A DNA stretch of 64,000 bases from Protula sp. h YS-2021 (lineage: Eukaryota; Annelida; Polychaeta; Sabellida; Serpulidae): positions 3,320,646 to 3,384,645 of the forward strand of contig OX457034.1 in NCBI GenBank assembly GCA_949752745.1, read 5' to 3'. Below, one piece after another: positions 7,548-16,646 of this stretch. Position numbers and translations under genes: made by a program. The stretch's first letter is position 1. The number at the start of each line of letters is the position of its first letter. The notes beneath the pieces are model-generated. The model ran no database searches. It was given only the letters and a program-made list of their open reading frames with translations, and was not told the DNA's origin.

Positions 7548-7965
7548 CTACTTCCATGTAATCAAAATATGGTGTGTAACTTGTTTCAAAAATTGTTCAA
7601 AAATGCTGACTCAGCAGAATTTTACTTGTGTATATGAATATCTCACTTACAGTTGTACAGCTGTACTGCTGCACAGCAGAGACATCTAGCGGTGAAGTTA
7701 ACTGACGGTGAAGTTAAATAGTCTGCCAAATGGTATTCATCCGCGAAGAAGCACTGTAATGGTGAAATTTTCAGTCAACTATAACGAAAGTTATCACAAT
7801 TTTAAGTTAAAATGGCGGTAAAAATGCATACAGCCAGCTGCGCAAATAGCCTATGACTACTTTATAACTTTACATAAAACTGAATCAAACAGTGAAATTT
7901 TCATATAAATCGACCAAGTATAACGAAAGGTATTGTTTTACAAAGTTTCAATTAAGCAAATAACC
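7548..7965. other. AT-rich non-coding stretch
   Basis: No open frame of note is present. A short repeated phrase, GTGAAATTTTCA followed by ..ATAACGAAAG, occurs near 7764-7790 and again near 7892-7929, so part of the stretch is an old duplication of about 130 bp. ACTAGTTGACTAGTTGAC near 7508 is a small tandem repeat. Nothing else is recognised. Confidence 0.5.
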
Positions 7966-8125
7966 AAAGTTTGTTTACAAAGTTTGTTTACAAAGTTTGT
8001 TTACAAATTTTCAATTATGTAAATAAGTCAAGTTTGTTTATAAAGTTTGTTTACAAAGTTTGTTTACAAATTTTGTTTACAAAGTTTGTTTATAAAGTTT
8101 GTTTACAAAGTTTGTTTACAAAGTT
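7966..8125 (+). repeat. 13-bp tandem repeat TTTGTTTACAAAG
   Basis: Roughly ten imperfect copies of TTTGTTTACAAAG run head to tail, with TTTATAAAG and TTTACAAAT variants. Each unit contains a partly self-complementary TTTGT..ACAAA core, so the array can form hairpins. The TTTACAAA word is shared with the 36-bp array at 2113-2291. A replication- or terminus-related role for the virus-like element is possible but unproven. Confidence 0.75.
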
Positions 8126-8149
8126 CACTTTTTATTTATAAAGTTTCAA

Positions 8150-8290
8150 TAAACACTTACCGAAATAGTTGTCACTGGATGCCATCCCTTGATCTGATGT
8201 GATCCAATTGCTGTCTGTAACTTTTGCTTCCTTGCTCCACTCACCGAAATGACTGTCACTGCTGGATGCTCATCCCTTATATACCCCTCT
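8150..8290 (-). promoter_or_regulatory. TATA box with duplicated leader-like segments and splice-donor-like ends
   Basis: On the minus strand a TATATAAG box (complement of 8276-8283) is followed by a segment ending ATTTCG then GTGAGTG (near 8240-8250). About 85 bp further on is a similar segment ending ATTTCG then GTAAGTG (near 8157-8166). Both segments contain GGATG, GCATCCAG, a CAGTGACA word and the same donor-like end. This looks like a duplicated first exon or leader with two good 5' splice-site matches, upstream of the zinc-finger/polymerase gene on the same strand. The interpretation is tentative. Confidence 0.35.
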
Positions 8291-8330
8291 GATGGAACTG
8301 AAGCTGACTTGACAGAATGTTGCTCGCCTA

Positions 8331-8495
8331 GGGGGGGGGGGGGGGGGGTCGGTACATAGTATGTCCTAGGGGGGGGGTGGTCTGACGTTTCAACAATGCG
8401 GCACCCGTCTCGGCGCACACACACCCTTTCACTCGAGACGTCTCGGAGATTCTTGGGGGAGGGGTGGGGGGGGTGGTCTGACGTGCTTTGCAATG
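8331..8495 (+). repeat. G-tract block, G-quadruplex prone
   Basis: A run of 18 G (8331-8348), a run of 9 G followed by TGG (8369-8380), and GGGGGAGGGGTGGGGGGGGT (from 8455) are each followed by TGGTC; the last two continue TGACGT. The repeated order G-tract then TGGTCTGACGT shows a tandem or dispersed unit. It recurs at 9023-9150. Confidence 0.75.
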
Positions 8496-8499
8496 CGGC

Positions 8500-8768
8500 A
8501 CCCGTCTCGGCGTACACACCCCCTTTCACTCGAGACACTCACGCCTTCTTTAAAAAAAAAAACTCTCTCTGTCTCTGTCTCTCTCCACACACACACCCCA
8601 CCCCGTCTCGGCGTACACACCCCCTTTCACTCGAGACACTCACGCCTTCTTTCAAAAAAAAAAAAACTCTCTCTGTCTCTGTCTCTCCACACACCACACA
8701 CCCCACCCCGTCTCGGCACGGCACACACCTTTTCACTCGAGACACTCACGTGAGCTTTTTTTTTTTTC
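8500..8768 (+). repeat. ~104-bp tandem cassette with A-tract and CT/CA microsatellite
   Basis: Two full units and a partial third start near 8500, 8603 and 8708. Each begins CCGTCTCGGC, continues TTTCACTCGAGACACTCACG, then a run of A (or T in the last), then CTCTCTCTGTCTCTGTCTCT and CACACACCCCACCCC. A further diverged start is at about 8406. The open frames across it are periodic and not considered genes. Confidence 0.8.
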
Positions 8769-9022
8769 AATTTGGGGAGGGAGGGGGGGTTATACACTTC
8801 AACGCTTCATCAGCGCTTCATCAACGCTTCAGCGGAAGTCGTTATTTCCAATCTCGTAATCACCCTAACAACTGCACAAATGGCGTTTCGTTTATACAAC
8901 CATCCATTTCGTCAAGAAAAATGTGTGGAAAAATGCTTTAAACATACTAACATAAGTTTACTTTTTGTTTGGGAGTTGTTTTATGCAAATAGTAATACTC
9001 TGTTACTCTGTTACTCTGTTCT
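8769..9022. other. unassigned sequence between G-tract blocks
   Basis: A GGGGAGGGAGGGGGGG tract (8774-8789) is followed by a small direct repeat, CGCTTCATCAGCGCTTCATCAACGCTTCAGCG (three CGCTTCA units, 8801-8832). About 190 bp of unique sequence with no recognised gene comes next, ending in CTCTGTTACTCTGTTACTCTG microsatellite. Confidence 0.5.
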
Positions 9023-9150
9023 AGGGGAGGGGTGGGGAGGGGGGGTGGTCGGCAACACAGATTCTTGGGGGAGGGGTGGGGGGGGGGTGGTCGTCAATAC
9101 TCTGTACTCTGTACTGTGTATTGACAAGGAGGGGTGGGGGGGGGGGTGGT
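9023..9150 (+). repeat. second G-tract block, three units
   Basis: Three G-rich tracts with the pattern GGGGAGGGGTGGGGnGGGGG followed by TGGTC occur at 9023-9048, 9066-9090 and 9128-9149. They are separated by short unique or ACTCTGTACTCTGT sequence. They are homologous to the tracts at 8369-8477 and form the same repeat family. Strong G-quadruplex potential on the plus strand. Confidence 0.75.
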
Positions 9151-9251
9151 CTGACGTTTCACACATCATTTCGTCACATACACACATTTCGTCATCTCCG
9201 CCTGCAGAGCTTTCGAACTTTTGTAGAGAGCAGACGTGTCGAAAAAATAAT

Positions 9252-9416
9252 ATGCAGTTTAAGAAAGAATTTTTCACTGAGGAACGCCTGGCGGCTTATC
9301 ATTTCTCAAAGAAGGATGCCGATTTATGGGAAGAGGTATATGTCGACTACCAGGCGTTCCTCTATGAAACATGGGCTCTGGGGCAGAACTCTTACAAGAG
9401 AATCACCTCAGAATAA
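9252..9416 (+). CDS. 54-residue ORF of unknown function
   Basis: The ATG at 9252 opens a 54-residue frame, acidic-aromatic in composition (ADLWEEVYVDYQAFLYETW). I recognise no family. The DNA under it contains a perfect 13-bp inverted repeat (9279-9291 and 9350-9362). Its stop is immediately followed by the hairpin at 9413-9459. It could be a coding fragment of a mobile element cut off at the hairpin, or chance. It is listed because it is the only ATG-started frame in this gap with a non-repetitive composition. Confidence 0.25.
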   Translation: MQFKKEFFTEERLAAYHFSKKDADLWEEVYVDYQAFLYETWALGQNSYKRITSE

Positions 9417-9459
9417 ATAAGAGAATGACCCCATTCTCTGGGGTCATTCTCTTATTTAT
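9413..9459. repeat. perfect 21-bp inverted repeat (hairpin)
   Basis: The 21 bases at 9413-9433 are the exact reverse complement of 9439-9459, separated by a 5-base loop (TTCTC). The arms contain AATAAGAGAATGACC and GGTCATTCTCTTATT. It sits exactly between the small ORF and the truncated left end of the Gypsy pol fragment. It may therefore mark a breakpoint repaired by fold-back synthesis, or be a snap-back artefact of assembly. Confidence 0.9.
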
Positions 9460-9488
9460 CACCTACTCGCCTCGAAGATACATGCCGG

Positions 9489-11330
9489 GTGGCGCGCGAA
9501 AGTTTGATGGCGAATCAAGGCAAATACCGCCACCACTACGACAAAAGGGCAAAAGACCGCAGATTCGTAGTGGGTCAGAAAGTTTACCTGCTGCTTCCGA
9601 CGCAAAGCAATAAATTATTATTGCAGTGGAAAGGGCCCTACAAGATCACGAAAGTCCTGAATCGTATGGATTATGAAGTGGACATTCATGGGAAAAAGAA
9701 GATTTTTCATGCAAATCTTCTAAAAGAACACATCGAGCGTGAAAGTGAAGACCAAACTGAGTCTGAAACCAGCGAGAACGAATCCAGCGACAACGAACAA
9801 AGTGTTGAAAACAATGACGAAGACGACGCGAATATCGCTGCATTCACTCGCATCGCAGTCGCAGAGCTCGATGATGACTATCATAACGAAGCGCATTTGG
9901 TGACACTTCTCGAAACACAGCAAACAGAGACAATCGCTGATGTAAATGTCAACGTGAAACTTTCCGAATCTCAAAGGAAAGACGTTGAGAAGCTTTTGCG
10001 TGAATTTAGCGACATCTTCACAGACGTTCCCGGCAGGACAAATTTAGGCGAACACAAAATCGAACTATCGACAGAAGAACCGATCCGAGTTAAACCGTAT
10101 CCAATGCCATACTCGAAACGTCAAGATATCGAAGAGGAAGTGAAAAATATGCTCGATGCAGGGATCATCGAAGAATCGCAATCAGATTATAACTCGCCGA
10201 TCGTACTCGTTAAGAAAAAGGACGGTACCAACAGATTCTGTATCGATTATAGACAACTCAATAGTGTTACGAAATTCGATACAGAACCGATGGGGAACTA
10301 TGAAGACATTTTATCTAAAGTCGGAAAAGACAAATACTTTTCGAAAATCGACTTCACGAAAGGTTATTGGCAAATCCCAATGGAAGAGTCGTCAAAGAAA
10401 TATACTGCTTTCTCGACGCCCAGTGGCTGTTTTCAGTTCCGACGAAACCCATTTGGATTAGTGAATTCTGGGGCCGCATTCAACAGAGTTATGCGCAAAT
10501 TACTCTCCGGCTTACAGAATGTCGATAACTACGTTGACGACTTACTACCGCACACCAGTCAATGGGAACAACATTTGCGCTTACTACGAGAACTTTTCAC
10601 CAGAATACGCGATGCAAATCTAACGGTGCGACCATCGAAATGTTTCATCGGTTACGACAACATTAATTTCACCGGACACGTTGTCGGCAACGGATTCTTA
10701 CAAATGGAAGAGGATAAGCTTCGAAAAATCCAAGACGCGTGTCGACCGACAACAAAGAAACAAATACGCTCCTTCTTAGGCTTAGCAGGCTTCTACCGCA
10801 AATTCATCCCAAAGTTCGCAGAAGTCACCGCGCCTCTGACGGATTTGATCAAAAAGGGTCAACCAACGAAAGTGGAGGGGAAGGAACCACAAGAGCGCGC
10901 TTTCACCAAATTGAAAGAACTTTTGAACAGTGCACCGATTTTGCGCCTCCCCGACTTTAACAGGGAGTTTTTGTTACGTACAGACGCATCGGACACCGGA
11001 CTTGGAGCAGTGCTTTTACAACAATTTAGCGACGGCCCATTCCCAATCGCTTACGCTAGTCGTAAACTGTTATCTCGCGAGAAAAACTATTCCGTGATAG
11101 AGCGTGAATGTCTCGCAATCGTATTCGGTGTGATGCGATTCGCCAAGTACCTGTACGGTAGAGCATTTACGCTCGAAACAGACCATGCGCCGCTCGCATA
11201 TTTACGGAAGGGAAAAGTCGAAGGCGGACGTCTCATGCGCTGGGCACTTTTCTTGCAAAACTACAATTTTAGCATCAAAGCCATCAAGGGAACCGAAAAC
11301 ATCGGAGCGGATTACCTGAGCAGAATGTGA
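9489..11330 (+). CDS. Gypsy pol fragment: integrase C-terminus, reverse transcriptase, RNase H
   Basis: This is a 613-residue continuous frame beginning at a GTG, so its start is not a real initiation site. Residues ~1-80 match the integrase C-terminal GPY/F module (LLQWKGPYKITKVLNRMDY ... KIFHANLLKEHIERE). An acidic linker of ~70 residues (ESEDQTESETSENESSDNEQ) follows, and then an RT. The RT shows DYRQLN, FSKIDFTKGYWQIP, FQFRRNPFGLVNSG and the catalytic YVDD (348-351). It is followed by FLGLAGFYRKFIPKF and an RNase H with TDASDTGLGAVLL (Asp499), IERECLAI, ETDHAPL and ADYLSRM at the end. RT and RNase H motifs look intact. The integrase catalytic DDE core is missing upstream, so the element cannot be autonomous as seen. 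Confidence 0.85.
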   Translation: MARESLMANQGKYRHHYDKRAKDRRFVVGQKVYLLLPTQSNKLLLQWKGPYKITKVLNRMDYEVDIHGKKKIFHANLLKEHIERESEDQTESETSENESSDNEQSVENNDEDDANIAAFTRIAVAELDDDYHNEAHLVTLLETQQTETIADVNVNVKLSESQRKDVEKLLREFSDIFTDVPGRTNLGEHKIELSTEEPIRVKPYPMPYSKRQDIEEEVKNMLDAGIIEESQSDYNSPIVLVKKKDGTNRFCIDYRQLNSVTKFDTEPMGNYEDILSKVGKDKYFSKIDFTKGYWQIPMEESSKKYTAFSTPSGCFQFRRNPFGLVNSGAAFNRVMRKLLSGLQNVDNYVDDLLPHTSQWEQHLRLLRELFTRIRDANLTVRPSKCFIGYDNINFTGHVVGNGFLQMEEDKLRKIQDACRPTTKKQIRSFLGLAGFYRKFIPKFAEVTAPLTDLIKKGQPTKVEGKEPQERAFTKLKELLNSAPILRLPDFNREFLLRTDASDTGLGAVLLQQFSDGPFPIAYASRKLLSREKNYSVIERECLAIVFGVMRFAKYLYGRAFTLETDHAPLAYLRKGKVEGGRLMRWALFLQNYNFSIKAIKGTENIGADYLSRM

Positions 11331-12129
11331 CATTTTTGTGTAAACAGCTAGATTGTGACACTTGTATTAAATAGTTGATGAATGGCATGTGTTTGTTTCA
11401 TCGACATCTGCATTCTGAAAACTTCCGCGTTTAACGATTTTAGAAATTTTGCTACTGTTACATTTCTACGGCTTGATATGTAATTCACGCCAGGACACGC
11501 GGTTTGATACGTTTTCATGAGCAGTAAGCTTAAAAAGGGGACGTTTTAGATTGAAAACGTGCAAATTTTTGCATGGTGTCGTCTTTAATGGTGTTTTCTA
11601 ACGCCTTTAAGTAATTCTTGCATAGTTAAATTAAAACCGTTCAGTTTAAGGTTATTCTGACATTGTGAATGAAAATAACTTGAGTATTTTCTCAGAGGGG
11701 GGTTGTTGTCAGAATATAGAATTTTGCATTTTTGGGTCGATTTGTGTATGTTATTATCAGAATCGTTGTTGTGGGATTAATCGTAAAGTTTTGGTGACTT
11801 CGTAGTCATGCCGCTCATATATGTAACTTTTTAAGGCTTTCGGTATCTTTGAATACCATTTTTCAATTTTTGTTCAAATTTGGGGATAAACGTGTGAATT
11901 TAGCTTTTTGTGAAGTATTTTGAATCATAACTCCTTGCTGTGCATTGTACTTTCAAAACGCACTGATATTGTAAGGCTTTAAGTTTTAAATCTTAAGATT
12001 TGTCAAATTATAGAATTTTTTTTAGTAAAAGGGAGCGAAATTTTCTGTCACGTGGTTCTGTGTATCCAATAGTATTGTTGAGTATAATTCTCTCCCCGAA
12101 TGTAAATATTTACCTTTACGACGGGGAGG
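11331..12129 (+). other. non-coding 3' region of the Gypsy element
   Basis: About 800 bp between the pol stop and the LTR. No open frame above ~60 codons and no env-like gene are seen. It ends in a purine run, GACGGGGAGG (12120-12129), directly before TGTAAG, as expected for the plus-strand primer tract. Confidence 0.6.
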
Positions 12130-12744
12130 TGTAAGAACCCAACAACGGCATGAAAACAAACGAAATGTAAGCAAAAAAGCTGTGATGTGATTGGGCAATA
12201 ATTTTGGAGGGAAACGTTCCTATTGGCAAATTTTCGGCACCCTCATGAAGGTATATAAGACAGACAGCCGCAGCGTTCGAGGCAGTCGGTTTTCACAAAT
12301 TCTAGAAGGCAGAAGGAGACCAGTTTGGATACAAAAATTGGCGGGAAAATTGAAATAGCGTTCAAGTAAAGGGCATTTATAGGAAGACTGCTTATTGTGT
12401 GAAAACTAGATGGTATCGAGTAAACTGAATCAGATACTGGATAGAACCTAGCAAATTTGGAGAAAAGGGTGATAAAGTGAAAGTAAATTTAAAGTTGGAA
12501 TAAGTAATAGACTAAGAAGGGAATAACTGCATATTGTGGATGTTGTGAGTTGTATCGACAATAAAACAGAGAGAATGAATACCGGGATATTTATTTGACT
12601 TGTACGACCAAGATATATAAAAAATAGAAGTAATACGATAACTTCGAGGAAAATAGAGAACCGCATTAAACAAAATAAAATACGACCACTCCGTGATAAA
12701 AGTCATTGACACCTTAAGCGATAACCCGCTGCTAGACTTTGACA
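12130..12744 (+). repeat. probable 3' LTR of the Gypsy element
   Basis: It begins TGTAAGAACCC right after the polypurine tract and could end ...TTTGACA at 12744, giving TG...CA ends and about 615 bp. It contains a promoter-like GGTATATAAGAC followed ~30 bp later by GGCAGTCGG. No 5' LTR is in the window to align with, so the right end is provisional. Ngaro sequence begins at the next base. Confidence 0.6.
12250..12260 (+). promoter_or_regulatory. TATA box in the Gypsy LTR
   Basis: GGTATATAAGA lies about 120 bp into the LTR. A CG-rich segment with CAGTCGG about 30 bp downstream could hold the start site. This spacing is usual for an LTR U3/R boundary. Confidence 0.5.
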
Positions 12745-12899
12745 AATATGTTAGTCTGGTTAGTGGACAGTTTCTTAAAGTATGTTTGTTTTATGCATAA
12801 TGTGTTCAGCAGTCAGGCAATAAACATTTGTACCCAAACCACTCTCTCATTCGTCTTGCCAGCCATAACGGCTAGAGACTAGAACGCTATAAGTTTTAA
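12745..12899 (+). mobile_element. Ngaro 3'-end fragment (B2 repeat) at the satellite boundary
   Basis: From AATATGTTAGTCTGG to the terminal AAGTTTTAA this 155-bp piece is essentially identical to the extreme 3' end of the Ngaro copy at 25405-30579 (compare 30425-30579). Satellite sequence (TAGGCGAGAAAAGGC) starts at 12900. Everything upstream in the Ngaro has been lost and replaced by the Gypsy LTR. The array therefore begins at a former Ngaro insertion whose proximal part was removed by rearrangement. Confidence 0.85.
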
Positions 12900-15800
12900 T
12901 AGGCGAGAAAAGGCAAGAAAAGAACAGAAAGCAGGATGAAATGTAAGAAATCAAGAGTAAATAGGCCGCAAACGTCCTTCTGGAAGAGAAAATAGGCGAG
13001 AAAAGGCAAGAAAAGAAGAGAAAACAGGTCGAAAAGTAAGAAATCTGGGAAAATATGCCTGAAACGATCTTCAGGAAGAGAAAATAGCCGAGAGCACACA
13101 AGATGAGAAGAGTAAACAGGATGAAATGTAAGAAATATGGAGAAAATAAGTTGGAAACGAATTTGAGGAAGATAAAATAGGCGAGAAAATGCAAGAAAAG
13201 AACAGAAAGCAGGATGAAATGTAAGAAATCAAGAGGAAATAGGCCGCAAACGTCCTTCTTGAAGAACAAATAGGCGAGATAAGGCAAGAAAAGAAGAGAA
13301 AACAGGTCGAAAAGTAAGAAATCTGGGAAAATATGCCTGAAACGATCTTCAGGAAGAGAAAATAGACGAGAAAACACAAGAAGAGACGAGAAAACAGCAT
13401 GAAATGTAAGAAGTCAAGAGGAAGTAGGCCGGAAATGTTCTTTTGGAAGAGGAAATAATCGAGAAAACACCAGAAAGAAAGAGAAAAGGAGACGGAATCT
13501 AAGAAATAGGTTGAAAATAGTCCGGAAACGAATTTCAGGAAGAGAAAATAGGCGAGAAAGGGCAAGAAAAGAAGAGAAAACAGGAGGCAAACTGAGAAAT
13601 CAGGAAAAATACGCTGAGAACGATCTGGTGGAAGTGAAAATTGGTGACAAAAGACAAGAAAAGAAGAGAAAAGGGATGAAATCAAAGAAATCAAGAGGAA
13701 ATAGGCCGGAAACGATCTTCAGGAAAAGAAAACAGGCTAGAAAGAAAAAGAAAAGAAGTTAAAATTGGATGAAATGTAAGAAATCAAGAGGAAGTAGGCC
13801 GGAAACGCTCTTCTGGAAGAGAAAATAGTCGAGAACACACAAGATGAGAAAAGTAAACAGGATGAAATCTAAGAAATATGGAGAAAATAAGTCGGAAACG
13901 AATTTGAGAAAGAAAAAATAGGCGACAAAAGTCAAGAAAAGAAGAGAAAACAGGTGGAAATCTGAAAAATCAGGAAAAATAGGCTGGAAGCGATCTGGAA
14001 GAAGATAAAATTGGCGAGAAAAGAGAAGAAAAGAAGAGAAAATTGGATGAAATGTAAGAATTCAAGAGGAAGTTGGCCGGAAACGATCTTCAGGAAGAGA
14101 AAATAGCCGAGAACACACAAGATGAGAAGAGTAAACAGGATGAAATGTAAGAAATATGGAGAAAATAAGTTGGAAACAAATTTGAGGAAGATAAAATAGG
14201 CGAGAAAAGGCAAGAAAAGAACAGAAAGCAGGATGAAATGTAAGAAATCAAGAGGAAATAGGCCGCAAACGTCCTTCTGGAAGAGAAAATAGGCGAGAAA
14301 AGGCAAGAAAAGAAGAGAAAACAGGTCGAAAAGTAAGAAATCTGGGAAAATATGCCTGAAACGATCTTCAGGAAGAGAAAATAGACGAGAAAACACAAGA
14401 AGAGACGAGAAAACAGCATGAAATGTAAGAAATCAAAATGAAATAGGCCGGAAATGTTCTTTTGGAAGAGGAAATAATCGAGAAAAGACCAGAAAGAAAG
14501 AGAAAAGGAGACGAAATCTAAGAAATAGGTTGAAAATAGTCCGGAAACGAATTTCAGGAAGAGAAAATAGGCGAGAAAAGACAAGAAAAGAAAAGAAAGC
14601 AGGAAGAAATGTAAGAAATCAAGAGGAAATAGTCTGCAACGTCCTTCCGGAAAAGAAAATAGGCGAGAAAAAGCAAGAAAAGAAGAAATAAACTGGTGGA
14701 AAAGTAAGAAATCAGGGAAAATATGCCTGAAAGATCTTTAGGAAGAGGAAACAAACGAGAAAACACACGAAAAGACGAGAAAACAGCATGAAATGTAAGA
14801 AATCAAAATGAAATAAGCCGGAAATGTTCTTCTGTAACAGGAAATAATCGAGATAAGAGAAGAAGGAAAGAGAAAAGGGGAGCAAATCTAAGAAATAGGT
14901 TTGAAAATAGTCCGGAAACGAATTTCAGGAAAAGAAAATAGGCGAGAAAAGGCAAGAAAAGAACAGAAAGCAGGATGAAATGTAAGAAATCAAGACGAAA
15001 TAGGCCGGAAATGTTCTTCTGGAAGAGAAAATAGGCGAGAAAAGGCAAGAAAAGAAGAGAAAACAGGTCGAAAAGTAAGAAATCTGGGAAAATATGCCTG
15101 AAACGATCTTCAGGAAGAGAAAACTGACGAGAAAACACAAGAAGAGACGAGAAAACAGCATGAAATGTAAGAAATCAAAATGAAATAAGCCGGAAATGTT
15201 CTTCTGTAACAGGAAATAATCGAGAAAAGAGAAGAAAGAAAGAGAAAAGGGGAGGAAATTTAAGAAATAGGTTTGAAAATAGTCCGGAAACGAATTTCAG
15301 GAAGAGAAAATAGGCGAGAAAAGGCAAGAAAAGAAGAGAAAACAGGAGGCAAACTGAGAAATCAGGAAAAATACGCTGAGAACGATCTGGTGGAAGTGAA
15401 AATTGGTGACAAAAGACAAGAAAAGAAGAGAAAAGGGATGAAATCAAAGAAATCAAGAGGAAATAGGCCGGAAACGATCTTCAGGAAAAGAAAACAGGCT
15501 AGAAAGAAAAAGAAAAGAAGTTAAAATTGGATGAAATGTAAGAAATCAAGAGGAAGTAGGCCGGAAACGCTCTTCTGGAAGAGAAAATAGTCGAGAACAC
15601 ACAAGATGAGAAAAGTAAACAGGATGAAATCTAAGAAATATGGAGAAAATAAGTCGGAAACGAATTTGAGAAAGAAAAAATAGGCGACAAAAGTCAAGAA
15701 AAGAAGAGAAAACAGGTGGAAAAAGACAAGAAAAAAAGAGAAATGGGGATGAGATCTAAGAAATCAAGAGGAAATAGGTCGGAAACGATCTTTAGAAAGA

Positions 15801-16646
15801 GAAAATAGGCGAGAAAAGGCAAGAAAAGAAGAGAAAACAGGTGGAAATCTGAGAAATCAGGAAAAATAGGCTGGAAGCGATCTGGTGGAAGATAAAATTG
15901 GCGAGAAAAGAGAAGAAAAGAAAAGAAAATTGGATGAAATGTAAGATTTCAAGAGGAAATGGGCCGGAAACGATCTTCAGGAAGAGAAAATAGCCGAGAA
16001 CACACAAGATGAGAAGAGTAAACAGGATGAAATGTAAGAAATATGGAGAAAATAAGTTGGAAACGAATTTGAGGAAGATAGAATAGGCGAGAAAAGGCAA
16101 GAAAAGAACAGAAAGCAGGATGAAATGTAAGAAATCAAGAGGAAATAGGCTGCAAACGTCCTTCTGGAAGAGAAAATAGGCGAGAAAAGGCAAGAAAAGA
16201 AGAGAAAACAGGTCGAAAAGTAAGAAATCTGGGAAAATATGCCTGAAACGATCTTCAGGAAGAGAAAATAGACGAGAAAACACAAGAAGAGACGAGAAAA
16301 CAGCATGAAATGTAAGAAATCAAAATGAAATAGGCCGGAAATGTTCTTTTGGAAGAGGAAATAATCGAGAAAAGACCAGAAAGAAAGAGAAAAGGAGACG
16401 AAATCTAAGAAATAGGTTGAAAATAGTCCGGAAACGAATTTCAGGAAGAGAAAATAGGCGAGAAAAGGCAAGAAAAGAAAAGAAAGCAGGAAGAAATGTA
16501 AGAAATCAAGAGGAAATAGTCTGCAAACGTCCTTCCGGAAAAGAAAATAGGCGAGAAAAAGCAAGAAAAGAAGAAAAAAACTGGTGGAAAAGTAAGAAAT
16601 CAGGGAAAATATGCCTGAAAGATCTTTAGGAAGAGGAAACAAACGA
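12900..16646 (+). repeat. satellite array A, ~93-bp monomers in higher-order repeats
   Basis: This is a purine-rich tandem array. Each monomer of about 93 bp contains the elements GAAATGTAAGAAATCAAGAG, a CCGGAAACG/CCGCAAACGT core, CTTCTGGAAGAGAAAATAGG and CGAGAAAAGGCAAGAAAAGA. Neighbouring monomers differ clearly. Monomers a whole higher-order unit apart are nearly the same: the AGGAGGCAAACTGAG type recurs with its context at about 13511 and 15273 (1762 bp, 19 monomers). All copies have the same orientation. Long open frames on both strands follow from the 31-codon unit and are not genes. Confidence 0.92.

Larger units (their letters stand above)
9460..12744 (+). mobile_element. 5'-truncated Ty3/Gypsy retrotransposon, Gmr1-like domain order
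   Basis: Visible parts in order are the integrase C-terminal GPY/F module, reverse transcriptase, RNase H, about 800 bp of non-coding sequence, a polypurine tract (12120-12129) and a probable 3' LTR (12130-12744). Gag, protease, the integrase catalytic core, the primer-binding site and the 5' LTR are absent. Integrase upstream of RT is the reverse of normal Ty3/Gypsy order and is known from the Gmr1-like group. The left limit is set at the hairpin. The right limit is where Ngaro sequence begins. Confidence 0.8.

Noticed and set aside
1..8290. Terminal inverted repeats or a DDE/retroviral-type integrase for the virus-like element
   Set aside because: None found by reading both strands of the window; the left end is outside and the right side shows no sequence complementary to anything visible. 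Not claimed.
8146..8941. Overlapping open frames of 60-180 codons on both strands across the G-tract and CT/CA cassettes
   Set aside because: Composition is entirely determined by simple repeats (poly-G, CT, CA, A-tracts); the translations are periodic and change with tract length.
11331..12129. An env-like gene after the Gypsy pol
   Set aside because: No open frame of useful length and no signal peptide or transmembrane pattern in this stretch.
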